NCBI GenBank assembly: GCA_021825865.1
Contig: JAKAFU010000005.1
Span: 1-63,972, forward strand
Direction: 5' to 3'
Source: a bacterium
GTDB taxonomy: Bacteria; SZUA-79; Acidulodesulfobacterales; Acidulodesulfobacteraceae
Length of the DNA: 63,972 bases
Shown here: in pieces, positions 8,120 through 16,947 of the stretch
Numbering within the stretch: the first letter of the stretch is position 1
How the letters are laid out: each line of letters begins with the position of its first letter
Program-made: the position numbers and the translations under genes
The notes under the pieces: model-generated
Databases searched by the model: none
What the model saw: only the letters and a program-made list of their open reading frames with translations
Told to the model about the DNA's origin: nothing

Positions 8120-10024
8120 TCAATAGCGCCGAAGCTGCATTAAAATATTTACCGCCATATTTAAAAGCAAAACTATATCGTTAAAAGTTTTTTCTATAAA
8201 TTCTGAGCCGCCATCAGAACATGCATATGCGTTTTCATCTATGCTTGAACCTGAACCGCAACATGGGTTAGAATCTAAACTTGAGCCTGAGTTTATACAG
8301 AAATCGAGCTCATCAATAAAATAATCTGTAACAAGTTTTAAGTATTCATAATTGCGGCCTATTTCTTTTATTGCTTTCTTAAACCTGTCAAAATACCGAG
8401 CGTCAGAACTGTTTCCCATATTATCCGAATTGTCCGAATTATTTGCCGTTTCGCCGCCTTGCCCTGCAAAAGAAAGCTTTCCGTTTTCAAAAATGGTTAT
8501 AACGAAAGATATTTCCGACAATAATTCTTCCGGAGACGCCGTGCCTATTTTATAATATTTTTTACAATTTTTCAAAATATTATCAATGTCGAGCTCAACG
8601 ACGCATCCTGAAAGAATATAAATCCAGCAGTATTTTAGAATTTCAGATGCCAATTCATTTTTATTTATATATTTTTTTACCAAAGGGTAGTAATGGATAG
8701 AACCTGCATTGGCGCAAAAAAAAACTTCGGAATTACCTTTCTTGATATTGGATATAAGCTCTTTTCTTACAGTACCGCTTTTTCTCAGCGTCATAACAGC
8801 CAGCAAAAATACATCTTCAGGTCTTATATCATTTTTGCATGAAAAATTATATCTGCACAGTTCATGTTCTAAGCACGGATAGCAAGCTGCCTTAGAGCAT
8901 ATAGCATAAGATTTGTTTAAATGGGGACCTGTTTCGTAAAAATTTGCGTTACCGATGAAAATAGAAACTGCCGGCACCTGTAAAATCTGAGCTATATGAA
9001 GCGTGCCTGTATCTGTCGATATTATAAGGTCAAAATCTTTAATTATATAAATAAGCTCGCTTAATGAAGTTTTTCCGGTTATATCTATTATTTTTTTTTT
9101 AATATTCTCTTTATCGCATAAACTGCTTATATTCTCAGTAATATTTGTATTATTATTATGCGGGTCAGATAATCGTGAAAACAGCAAATCTTTAACTGCA
9201 GCAGCAGCTGGAACGTCTTCCTTAGCGCCTACAAAAGTTATTTCGCAGTCAAAATGTTTCAGCAGAAGTTCTGTAAGTTTTGAATAATTTTCTGTACCCC
9301 ATAATCTTTTTTCTGATGATGCGCCTGTCGAAATACATATTCTAAACTTGCTTCTATTTTTTTTATTTTTGTTTTCAGTGTTAGACTTTAATTTTAAAAT
9401 ATCATAATTTATTTTTAATTCAGCCGGCTTATTAAGACCTATAAGAGAAAATATATCAATTATATTGAGTTTATTGAGTTTTCTGTTTTTGACGGAATTA
9501 TAAAAATAATTAGACGCTCCGCGACGCAAAAGAGCTTCGGAAGTTTTAACGGATTTATTAAGACATATAAAGCCTTTTTTATCCGCATGAACAAAAAAAT
9601 CCAATAAAAGACCGCTTAAAATGTCATAATTAAGATTTATAGCCAGACTGTATTTACTTAATAGAAGGAAAATGCGGGACTTTACGTTATCAAAGAAACT
9701 AAAAAAATCTAAATCATTCCGGCGGTTATAATCTTCATAATCCGCCGAAAACAAATCTTTAACTGTTATAAGTTTAATATCGTCGATTAAAAAATCTTTT
9801 ATAGCCGTGATATTAGTATCAACAAATACATCTATTGCAGCTTTCTTTTCTATTTCTTCTTCTTTTTTTAATTTTTCTTTCTCTTTTAATTCCTCTTTGT
9901 TGTTTGCTGTTTCATTAATATTTTTTATGCTTGTCTGTACATAGAGACTATTTATTAAAGGAATAGACTGAAAAAAATCGCCGACCCTTCTCATCTGAAA
10001 AACAAATACTGCGCTATTACCCAT
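8120..10024 (-). CDS. Glycosyltransferase family 9 (heptosyltransferase-like), second copy
   Basis: 634 aa with the same plan as the 684-aa protein downstream. The N-terminus is GT9-like (VFVFQMRRVGDFFQSIPLIN) and the donor site is ISTDTGTLHIAQIL near residue 340. A Cys-rich segment follows (SKAACYPCLEHELCRYNFSC). The C-terminal ~230 residues are long and unrecognised, rich in Ser/Gly/Asn near the end. Low-complexity Lys/Glu runs (residues ~38-62) and Asn-rich runs (~212-225, ~290-300) interrupt the catalytic domain. No signal peptide is seen. It is the first gene downstream of fliS on the same strand, which ties it to filament biogenesis. Confidence 0.83.
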   Translation of the reverse strand: MGNSAVFVFQMRRVGDFFQSIPLINSLYVQTSIKNINETANNKEELKEKEKLKKEEEIEKKAAIDVFVDTNITAIKDFLIDDIKLITVKDLFSADYEDYNRRNDLDFFSFFDNVKSRIFLLLSKYSLAINLNYDILSGLLLDFFVHADKKGFICLNKSVKTSEALLRRGASNYFYNSVKNRKLNKLNIIDIFSLIGLNKPAELKINYDILKLKSNTENKNKKNRSKFRICISTGASSEKRLWGTENYSKLTELLLKHFDCEITFVGAKEDVPAAAAVKDLLFSRLSDPHNNNTNITENISSLCDKENIKKKIIDITGKTSLSELIYIIKDFDLIISTDTGTLHIAQILQVPAVSIFIGNANFYETGPHLNKSYAICSKAACYPCLEHELCRYNFSCKNDIRPEDVFLLAVMTLRKSGTVRKELISNIKKGNSEVFFCANAGSIHYYPLVKKYINKNELASEILKYCWIYILSGCVVELDIDNILKNCKKYYKIGTASPEELLSEISFVITIFENGKLSFAGQGGETANNSDNSDNMGNSSDARYFDRFKKAIKEIGRNYEYLKLVTDYFIDELDFCINSGSSLDSNPCCGSGSSIDENAYACSDGGSEFIEKTFNDIVLLLNMAVNILMQLRRY

Positions 10025-10279
10025 TCATTTATGTTTTATTTAAGTTATAATATATAATTAATTAATATCTGCTTCATATTAATCTTAGTCATTTAATTTA
10101 TACAGCAATACCGTTTTTTTGACTGTGTCTGCTTTTACTTGATTCAGTTTTTATTTTTAACAGCTTACTTCTGCTCCGAGTTCTATGCTTACGACTATCT
10201 TTATATTAATTATTTAATGCTTAATCCTGTTTTTTCTTAAAACAGTCTGCGCAGCTTTACTTTTTTTTACACGCAATAA

Positions 10280-10747
10280 TTATACGCGGCTTGATACCGA
10301 TGACACTGATGCGTTGAGGGTATCAATAGCAGCCGAACCTTCAGGTACGGCATTAGCTAACGCCGCCATACGCTGTTTTTCTTTCTCTAAAATTATTTTC
10401 CAGCCGTTTGCAAGGTTTTCTAAAACCACTAAAGATTCGTCAAGCTTATGAGAATCCTTCTTCAGATTTGCGGTAGTGAGGTGATATGATAAAAAAACAT
10501 AAAGCTTGCCAAGATTTTTTGCGGTTTCTCCGCCTTTCTCCATATTAAGATTTAAATTCAGCTCATTTATCAAAGCAACGGCATTAGATATAGCAATAGA
10601 TTTCCCCGCATAATCATTCTGCGCAAGTTTTTCTTTTGCCTGTTGAATAAAAGTAATGGCCCCTTCATATGCCATTAAAATAACAGTTCCGTTATCTATT
10701 GTAGAAGCTGCAACATTTTGATATTGATACGCGCCGGTGTTAAGCAT
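10280..10747 (-). CDS. fliS: Flagellin export chaperone FliS
   Basis: 155-aa helical cytoplasmic chaperone that binds the flagellin C-terminus and prevents premature polymerisation. Family motifs are visible: the N-terminal AYQYQNV, VILMAYEGAITFIQQAKEKL, and AISNAVALINELNLNLNMEKGGE followed by LGKLYVFLSYHLTTANL. Its length is slightly above the usual ~130 owing to a C-terminal tail rich in Ala/Ser. A GGGAG ribosome binding site precedes the ATG. It lies downstream of fliD, in the usual fliD-fliS order. Confidence 0.95.
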   Translation of the reverse strand: MLNTGAYQYQNVAASTIDNGTVILMAYEGAITFIQQAKEKLAQNDYAGKSIAISNAVALINELNLNLNMEKGGETAKNLGKLYVFLSYHLTTANLKKDSHKLDESLVVLENLANGWKIILEKEKQRMAALANAVPEGSAAIDTLNASVSSVSSRV

Positions 10748-10903
10748 AATCTTTTTTTGCTCCCTTTTAAAAATACAATTTTCATTTTATTTTAAAATTA
10801 GACAATATTAAATTCTTTTTCAATTTATTTAAATTAAATTTGTTCTATATTTAATTTAAATTTAAAATATTTATTCATCAAATCTAATTAAGAGCAAATC
10901 TAA

Positions 10904-12379
10904 TTAACCGCCTGTGGTTGTTGACGGCATCTGACCTATCTGGCTTGCCAATGCGGCACTTGTAGTTTTCATCTCTCCGACGTACTGTTCTAACGCTGCG
11001 AACTGTTTTACATACATCCCCATCTGCTGCTGCACCATTGCAGTTTGAGAAGCAATCTGATTATTCATATTTTTAAGCTGCGAATTAATCTGCTGCTGTT
11101 CAAAATATATAACTCCGCTTGCCGGATTAGTGTAAGAATTTAAAAAATTAGTCATTCCTCCATTCTCGGAAACACCGTCGGCTGTCGGAGAGCCGTTTGC
11201 AAGAGCGCTGAAAAATTGCTGAACCTGCTGAGGATCTGATGTCAGCATACTGTTCAACGTCGTCGTATTAAGCTTCAGCTGACCGGAACCGTCCGCATTT
11301 TCAGTAATTCCGTATGTTGAAGCAAGTCCGCTGCTGCCCGTCATGCCCGGAGCCTCGCTTCCCATAAAACTGTATAAACTGTTTACAAGGCTGGCGAGCG
11401 CAGGATTGCCGCCTAGCGGTCCTGTTGATTTAGTATTCGTATTGTATGCCTGTTGAGACGACACGTCGCTTAGCAGCTTATTATAAGAAGATACAAAATT
11501 ATTTACGGCAGAATCTATCGCATTTGTATTAAGTCCAACCGTAATAGTAGTAGAACCTGTAGAAGCAAGATTTAGTGTTACGCCCGGAATAACGTCATTA
11601 ACTGTATTGGACTGGCTCGTAATACTTATTCCGCCATAAGTCAAAGATGCATTTTGAGCTGCCTGCTTCGTTGTAAAACTAAGATCGGTAGCGGTAGAAC
11701 CCGAAGCAAGCGTCGGAGAAGTTACAGATATATCGTTATTCGTTCCGGTATTATTACTGGTCAGCACAAGCTGGTACGGGTCGGTAGAGCTGCCGTTATT
11801 TATAATAGATGCGCTGACTCCGGCATCCGAATTGTTTATTGCCTGAGAAAGATCGGCAAGCGTATAACCGGTGGAAGAATTTAAAGCCACATCGGTTGTT
11901 TTTCCATTTACCGTTATATCATAAGTTCCTGTAGCTCCTGAGCTGGACACCGCAGTCGAAGTTGCCGCAACTCCCTGAGAAGCCATAACATCCTGAGTAG
12001 CTAGAGCGCTGACGCTTAAACTGTAAGTCCCCGGAATCGCCGATGACGAAGCAGTTGCCGTTGCTACCGAAGAATCGCTTGATGCAGCCGTATATGTATT
12101 AAACAGCGAAGTCTGACCCAACGCGGCGGCAGAAGAATTTAAATTGGACGCAGCCGAACTTATAGTATTCCATGCACTCAATTCACTGTTTAAAGGAGAT
12201 TCCTGGTCTTTCATCAGCGTAATAGGTTCTGAAAGACTTTTATCTATTGCATTGAGCAAGGTAGTATAATCTATTCCGGAAGACAGCCCCGTACCGGCAA
12301 CTATTAATCCCTGATTAGGATATGAAATAGGAGTGCTTCCGCTGCTTGCAGCACTGCTGCTTAATGAAGGGACAGACAT
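10904..12379 (-). CDS. fliD: Flagellar hook-associated protein 2 / filament cap FliD
   Basis: 491-aa filament cap protein that folds exported flagellin at the growing tip. The N-terminal signature GLSSGIDYTTLLNAIDKSLSEPI is followed by DQESPLNSELSAWNTISSA, matching FliD_N. A Ser/Thr/Ala-rich central part resembles D2-D3. The C-terminal coiled-coil portion (residues ~270-480: AVNNFVSSYNKLLSDV, LNSYTNPASGVI, MYVKQFAALEQYVGEM) matches FliD_C. There is no signal peptide, as expected for type III export. AAGGAGG lies 7 bases before the ATG. Strong Ala/Ser/Thr bias is typical of filament proteins and offers O-glycosylation sites. Confidence 0.95.
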   Translation of the reverse strand: MSVPSLSSSAASSGSTPISYPNQGLIVAGTGLSSGIDYTTLLNAIDKSLSEPITLMKDQESPLNSELSAWNTISSAASNLNSSAAALGQTSLFNTYTAASSDSSVATATASSSAIPGTYSLSVSALATQDVMASQGVAATSTAVSSSGATGTYDITVNGKTTDVALNSSTGYTLADLSQAINNSDAGVSASIINNGSSTDPYQLVLTSNNTGTNNDISVTSPTLASGSTATDLSFTTKQAAQNASLTYGGISITSQSNTVNDVIPGVTLNLASTGSTTITVGLNTNAIDSAVNNFVSSYNKLLSDVSSQQAYNTNTKSTGPLGGNPALASLVNSLYSFMGSEAPGMTGSSGLASTYGITENADGSGQLKLNTTTLNSMLTSDPQQVQQFFSALANGSPTADGVSENGGMTNFLNSYTNPASGVIYFEQQQINSQLKNMNNQIASQTAMVQQQMGMYVKQFAALEQYVGEMKTTSAALASQIGQMPSTTTGG

Positions 12380-12551
12380 TTACATCGCCTCCTTAACTTA
12401 TCTTTAATATATAAATAATTTAAATAATATATAAACAATATAAATTAAAATAAAAACAACAAAAAATAACAAATAAAAAAAATCAAACTAACTGTAAACT
12501 ATATAAACTTTATATTCAGTATTATAATTTAATACCGCTAATCTGCAATTT

Positions 12552-13016
12552 TTATAATTTCTCGTTCAGCAATGCCCCTTTCTGGTAATGAGCCATCATG
12601 TACTTTATAAACTCCTCTGACGGGATTTGAGACTCGACTTTTCCGGTTTTTGAATTAACTATATCTATAACTGTCCCGCCTGCTTTCGGGTCCCATTTAA
12701 AAAGAGTTAATGTCGAAAGTGCAGGAACGGGGTTAAAACTTTGTTTTATCTCAGTCTTAAGAACCTCCTGTAAATTTTTATTTGCCTCGACAGCCGGCGC
12801 AACCGTGCTTTTAACTGCAGACTGAACGCTGTCTGTATTTTGCACATAGTTTGCAGGGACAGAAATCCCATTAGCAGTATCAGATTTTACCTTTGCTAAA
12901 ACTGGCTGCACACTTTGCACATTTTGTACATTACCTGCATAATGAACAGCCGCTTTATCAGAAAAGCCTGTCTGCTGAATACTTATCGAATTTAGACTAT
13001 CTGCTATATTATTCAT
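12552..13016 (-). CDS. flaG: FlaG family protein
   Basis: FlaG proteins affect flagellar filament length. The C-terminal domain shows the family pattern VIDIVNSKTGKVESQIPSEE followed by a short helix. The N-terminal ~100 residues are a poorly conserved, Gln/Asn/Val-rich linker. I chose ATG at 13016 over the in-frame GTG at 13025 because the AGGCGG ribosome binding site (13030-13025) would overlap the GTG but sits 8 bases from the ATG. The gene lies between flagellin and fliD on the same strand. Confidence 0.87.
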   Translation of the reverse strand: MNNIADSLNSISIQQTGFSDKAAVHYAGNVQNVQSVQPVLAKVKSDTANGISVPANYVQNTDSVQSAVKSTVAPAVEANKNLQEVLKTEIKQSFNPVPALSTLTLFKWDPKAGGTVIDIVNSKTGKVESQIPSEEFIKYMMAHYQKGALLNEKL

Positions 13017-13087
13017 AGCACACACCGCCTTTTTTTTGTGTCTTCTGTCCGCAGCAAAAAATATGAAAACACTGTTTACGGAATCAA

Positions 13088-13109
13088 CCCGCGGTTTTTA
13101 CACCGCGGG
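13088..13109 (-). promoter_or_regulatory. GC-rich hairpin between flagellin and flaG
   Basis: Perfect 8-bp inverted repeat CCCGCGGT / ACCGCGGG with a 6-base loop, exceptional in this AT-rich DNA. It is 69 bases after the flagellin stop and 72 before flaG. No U-run follows, so it is not a classic intrinsic terminator. It could stabilise the 3' end of abundant flagellin mRNA or act as a partial terminator. A TATAAT at 13130-13135 on the minus strand, preceded by TTGTG, could start a separate flaG transcript. Confidence 0.6.
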
Positions 13110-13177
13110 AATCCCAATTATCAATATGCATTATACACAACTTTCACGTTTCATTTATTTCAGACATTACCTGTTTA

Positions 13178-14083
13178 TTATATTGCCCTTACTAAATTTA
13201 AAAGCCCCTGGTTGACCGTTGATGCCTGAGAAAGCATAGCCTCGCCCGACTGGGCTAATGTTGAAAGCAGCGTATATTGAGACGTCTGTTGAGCGAAATT
13301 AACGTCCATAATATTATCGTACGCCGCAGAAGTATTTGTGCCTTCCGTCTGAAGATTAGCCATAATCTGCGTAACCCTGTTCTGATAAGAACCGAGCTGA
13401 CCGCTTATCCCCGAAACCTGGTTTATAGCAGCCTGAACAGCCGAAAGAGCAACCAGCGCAGAGGTATTATCGGTAGTTGAACCAACAAGGTTTACATTGT
13501 TTAAAGATGAATTAATCACAGTACCGCCAGAAGATGCCAATCCAAGAAGACCAGCGGCTACACCCTGTATAGATACGGAAATCTGGCTTGTAGCAGTATC
13601 TGAATTAGTACCTATCTGAAATGTAAAATCACTTACACCGATAGTGCTGCCACTGCCGCCGGTCAGAAGATTAAGACCGTTAAACGACGTAGAGCTTGCT
13701 ATCTGGGTAATTTCCGAAGCAAGCTGAGAAAATTCGCTTTGAAGCGCCTGCAAATTTTGAGTGCTGTTAGTGCCGTTCGCAGCATTAGTGGCAAGCGTCT
13801 GCATAGTACCGAGCATACCCTGAATTGTCGATAATGCGCCCGAAGCAATGTTAATTAAAGAGTTGCCGTTGTTTGCGTTTGCCGTTGCCTGCGTAATACC
13901 AAGACCTGTCGCATTTAACCCCTGAGCTATTTCATATCCTGCAGGATTAACCCATGCGCCCGTAATTTGAAGACCGCTGGAAAGTTCGTTTAACGACTGA
14001 CCTAACTGGTTATTAGTATTTTGAAGATTTGTTTCTGCAATAACCGCAGACTGGTTTGAGTTGATAAATAGACCGTTGTACAT
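13178..14083 (-). CDS. fliC: Flagellin
   Basis: 301-aa structural subunit of the flagellar filament. The N-terminal D0/D1 helices (residues ~1-130: NLQNTNNQLGQSLNELSSGL) and C-terminal D1/D0 helices (~215-301, ending ANLQTEG and LLNLVRAI) are conserved, with only a small variable domain between. The usual N-terminal stretch with a DDAAG-type core after the SSGL motif is replaced by GAWVNPAGYEIAQGL, an unusual version. There are no cysteines and Ser/Thr/Asn are abundant. CGGAGG precedes the ATG by 8 bases. It is probably secreted by the flagellar type III apparatus with FliS. Adjacent glycosyltransferases suggest that it is glycosylated. Confidence 0.95.
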   Translation of the reverse strand: MYNGLFINSNQSAVIAETNLQNTNNQLGQSLNELSSGLQITGAWVNPAGYEIAQGLNATGLGITQATANANNGNSLINIASGALSTIQGMLGTMQTLATNAANGTNSTQNLQALQSEFSQLASEITQIASSTSFNGLNLLTGGSGSTIGVSDFTFQIGTNSDTATSQISVSIQGVAAGLLGLASSGGTVINSSLNNVNLVGSTTDNTSALVALSAVQAAINQVSGISGQLGSYQNRVTQIMANLQTEGTNTSAAYDNIMDVNFAQQTSQYTLLSTLAQSGEAMLSQASTVNQGLLNLVRAI

Positions 14084-14107
14084 TTTTTTATCCTCCGTGA
14101 TAAATTA

Positions 14108-14127
14108 TTTTGCCTTCCGTGGCAAAA
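14108..14127 (-). promoter_or_regulatory. Hairpin in the flagellin 5' leader
   Basis: Perfect 7-bp stem TTTTGCC / GGCAAAA with loop ACGGAA (minus-strand reading), ending 24 bases before the flagellin start codon and just upstream of the ribosome binding site. It may protect the leader from 5' decay or be a target for a post-transcriptional regulator; function is inferred from position only. Confidence 0.5.
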
Positions 14128-14152
14128 CTTTTAATTAATTTAAACTAATTAA

Positions 14153-14181
14153 TTTAAACCGCTTCAACCTTAAACTGTCAA
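14153..14181 (-). promoter_or_regulatory. Candidate sigma-70-type promoter of flagellin
   Basis: On the minus strand TTGACA (14181-14176), a 17-base spacer and TTTAAA (14158-14153) give a perfect -35 and a 4/6 -10 box, about 70 bases before the flagellin start. No convincing sigma-28 (TAAA-N15-GCCGATAA) or sigma-54 promoter was seen. If correct, flagellin here would not depend on FliA. Confidence 0.35.
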
Positions 14182-14285
14182 CATTAACAGCTTTTTTACT
14201 TTCCCTTATTTATTTATCGTCACTAACCAAAAAAAACTTTAATCTTTTTTAACTTATTTAATTTAATTATTATTTAATTATTTAA

Positions 14286-16070
14286 TTAGAAACTTTTCAT
14301 CCATATATCAGCCATAGCTTTCTCAAAATTTTCAGCAAATTTTGCACCGTCAAATAATGGCGACTTAAGAGAAATATTCCTGAGATTTGCCCGTAAATCT
14401 GCAAGTACGGCAATATCCGAGCTGTTCTCTTTTGCCTTTTTTATATAATCTTCTTTATTTTGCGCTACAAAATGCGGTATACCGACATTATTTGCTATGC
14501 TTTCGCCGACCCTTGATACAAACCTGTCTCCTTTCAGCGTTAATATCGGCACACCCATATATACCGACTCCGCGCCTGTAACACCCCCGTTATAAGGAAA
14601 AGGGTCAAGCGAGATGTCGATTTTATTATAAGAAGCAAGTAGCTCCGCCCTCGGCGAGGCTCCTTCTAAAGTTATCCTTTTTCCTGCTTCCGCCACACCA
14701 TTATCTTTAAATTTTTTAAGCAGAATATCCCGTACGTTTTGAGCTCCTAACTGCTTTGTCTTTAGAAACAGCCTTGCAGCAGGAATTTGCAGCAGTATTT
14801 CTGACCATAGCGCTATAACCTCATCGTTAATCTTGGCAAGATTATTAAAACAGCCGAAAGTTATAAAACCGTTCCTCAGAGCCGGCAGTATTTCCACTTC
14901 AGGTGCTTCACGCGGAGGCGCAAGACATATATATGAGCCGCAGAGTCTGTATATTTTTTCGTTGAAACGGCTTTCTTCGCTTTTAGGTGAAGTATAATAA
15001 TCTCCTATGAAATAATCAATTTCTTTTACTCCGGTACTTGCAGGATATCCAAGCCAGCTTGCCTGCACCGGCGCAGGCTTATACGCAAAAATAGGCAGCC
15101 TGTTGAATCTCGTATGTCCTGATAAATCAAACAGAATGTTAATGCCGTCTTTGAAGATTATACGTGCAGATTCTTCATCATTCTTATCATAAATAGCCGT
15201 CCACTTTTTAAAATAAGGTTTTATTTTCCATGTCAGTTCGTCTTCGGCATTATGCGCGCTGTAAGCATACAGCTCTACATTTTTTATACTGCTAAGCATA
15301 TTTTCCAGCAAAAGACCTACTGCATGATTCCTAAAATCCCCGGAAACAAAACCGATTTTCAGTTTATCCCCTGATTTCGGCATATTATGATTTGTAAATT
15401 TACGGTTAACGCGAGAACTTATTAACCCGCTATATTTTCCTGCACACTTTTCATAATATGAAATGCTGAAATCGGGATTATAATTCATACCCATAAGTAT
15501 ATTATCGTAAGCCTGCAAACTATCCGGCTTTAACTTAAGCGCACAAATATAGCAAAGCTGAGCTTTTGACTGAGCGCCTGTATCATTAAACGCGTTGCCT
15601 AAATTGTAATAGGCTTCTGCAAAATCCGGTTTAAGTTCAATAGCTCTCAGACAGACAGCCTGTGCGTCAAATGGTCTGCCGATATTGTTCAGAACACTGC
15701 CCAGATTATGATATGCTATGGCAAGGTCGGGCTGCAGTTCTATTGCTTTCAAACAGTAAATCTGCGCTTCCCTATATCTGTTTATGTCCTGCAGCGCAGC
15801 CGATAAATTGCTGTATATAATTGCATCAGCGGGAGCCAGTTCTATTGCTTTCTGCATGGCTCCTATAGATTCAAGGGTTCTGCCTTGCATTTTTAAGATT
15901 GCGCCAAGCGCTTTCCAACCAAAAGCACAATCTGGAAATTTTTCTGTCATACTGAGGGCAGCAATCTGTGCTTCGGCGTAATTTCCGCTATCAAAAAGCG
16001 CAGCTACCGCCTCTTTATACTTATCTTGCTCATCGAAACATTCGATAGTTGCCGCCTTGTAATTTTTCAT
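14286..16070 (-). CDS. TPR repeat protein with GT41 (O-GlcNAc transferase/SPINDLY-like) catalytic domain
   Basis: 594 aa. Residues ~15-190 hold about five tetratricopeptide repeats of the type AIELAPADAIIYSNLSAALQ. The C-terminal part from ~235 has the GT41 catalytic features: GFVSGDFRNHAVGLLLENML, LFDLSGHTRFNRLPIF, PVQASWLGYPASTGVKEIDY and FNNLAKIND, then a GVTGAESVYMGVPILTLKG segment. Such enzymes transfer GlcNAc or fucose to Ser/Thr of proteins in the cytoplasm. It is the gene directly upstream of flagellin on the same strand, which makes flagellin the most likely acceptor. Donor specificity is not readable from sequence. Confidence 0.92.
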   Translation of the reverse strand: MKNYKAATIECFDEQDKYKEAVAALFDSGNYAEAQIAALSMTEKFPDCAFGWKALGAILKMQGRTLESIGAMQKAIELAPADAIIYSNLSAALQDINRYREAQIYCLKAIELQPDLAIAYHNLGSVLNNIGRPFDAQAVCLRAIELKPDFAEAYYNLGNAFNDTGAQSKAQLCYICALKLKPDSLQAYDNILMGMNYNPDFSISYYEKCAGKYSGLISSRVNRKFTNHNMPKSGDKLKIGFVSGDFRNHAVGLLLENMLSSIKNVELYAYSAHNAEDELTWKIKPYFKKWTAIYDKNDEESARIIFKDGINILFDLSGHTRFNRLPIFAYKPAPVQASWLGYPASTGVKEIDYFIGDYYTSPKSEESRFNEKIYRLCGSYICLAPPREAPEVEILPALRNGFITFGCFNNLAKINDEVIALWSEILLQIPAARLFLKTKQLGAQNVRDILLKKFKDNGVAEAGKRITLEGASPRAELLASYNKIDISLDPFPYNGGVTGAESVYMGVPILTLKGDRFVSRVGESIANNVGIPHFVAQNKEDYIKKAKENSSDIAVLADLRANLRNISLKSPLFDGAKFAENFEKAMADIWMKSF

Positions 16071-16330
16071 TATTATAAACAGACGTCGAAAACCCTTAAT
16101 TTGTTTTTTTAATAATTTTATCTATTTTCGATATTTATTTTATATTTTTTTATTTAATCGACTATGCTTATTTATTATATATTTTAATTATAAGTAAATT
16201 ATTGTATATTTAATTATTAAGATTTATGTTTTATTTACAAGTTTGTTTATTATATGTATAGTTATAATATGTTTTATTATATATTTAATTATAAGTTTAT
16301 TTATTATATTTGTTTATTTATTATATGCGC

Positions 16331-16891
16331 CTATTTTAAAAATATTTTTATTTCATCTGCCGCGCCCTCGGGCGATATTCCGTCTGTATATATGATTAAA
16401 TCTGCCTGAGCGTAAAATTGCTCTCGCATATTTAATAAATTTTCAATATCCGATATTGAAAAATCCGTCTGACTTAAGATAGGCCTGTGTTTTTCTTCTT
16501 TTACCCTTTCGTAAATAGTATCCGGTCTTGCCTTAAGATAAACAACGGTTCCGGTGTCTTTTAAAAATTTAATATTGTCATTAAAACAGGGCATCCCGCC
16601 CCCTGCAGCAATCACGTAATGTTCATTTTTATTTTTATTATCGGCTGTTTTATTATTAACGCAATTATATTCTGCGCAATTTAAGGCAAAATTCCTGATA
16701 AATCCGGTTTCTAAATTTCTGAAATAATCCTCGCCTTTTAGCTTAAATATCTCAGTAATCGTATTCTGTTCGTTATTTTCTATTATATCGTCAGAATCTA
16801 TGAAATTATAATTTAGTTTCTTAGCCAAAATTTTTCCTGTTTCAGTCTTGCCTGCTCCCATAAATCCGATTAAAAAAATATGATTCTTCAT
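16331..16891 (-). CDS. aroK: Shikimate kinase
   Basis: 186-aa P-loop kinase that phosphorylates shikimate at O3 in chorismate synthesis. P-loop GFMGAGKT is at residues 9-16, the DSDD shikimate/Mg site at 32-35, an AAGGGMP segment near 94-100, and the lid KEEKHRPILS near 131-140. An Asn/Lys-rich insert (residues ~72-90) interrupts the normal sequence. Its ATG overlaps the stop codon of a 19-codon remnant (ATGA), which in turn overlaps the end of aroC, so translation is probably coupled through the operon. Confidence 0.95.
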   Translation of the reverse strand: MKNHIFLIGFMGAGKTETGKILAKKLNYNFIDSDDIIENNEQNTITEIFKLKGEDYFRNLETGFIRNFALNCAEYNCVNNKTADNKNKNEHYVIAAGGGMPCFNDNIKFLKDTGTVVYLKARPDTIYERVKEEKHRPILSQTDFSISDIENLLNMREQFYAQADLIIYTDGISPEGAADEIKIFLK

Positions 16892-16947
16892 TCTTCAGTT
16901 TTACCTGCCCGCATAAATCCAATTAAAAAAAATATATTATTTTTCAT
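16888..16947 (-). pseudogene. Tandem duplicate of the aroK 5' end (19-codon mini-ORF)
   Basis: The sequence just upstream of aroK encodes MKNNIFFLIGFMRAGKTEE and then stops. Aligned to the aroK start (MKNHIFLIGFMGAGKTET) it is a near copy with one extra Phe codon, a Gly-to-Arg change in the P-loop, and a TGA where reading would otherwise continue. DNA copies are about 16840-16891 and 16894-16947. The mini-ORF start overlaps the last codons of aroC and its TGA overlaps the aroK ATG. It is either a decaying duplication or a coupling leader; no function is assumed. Confidence 0.88.
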
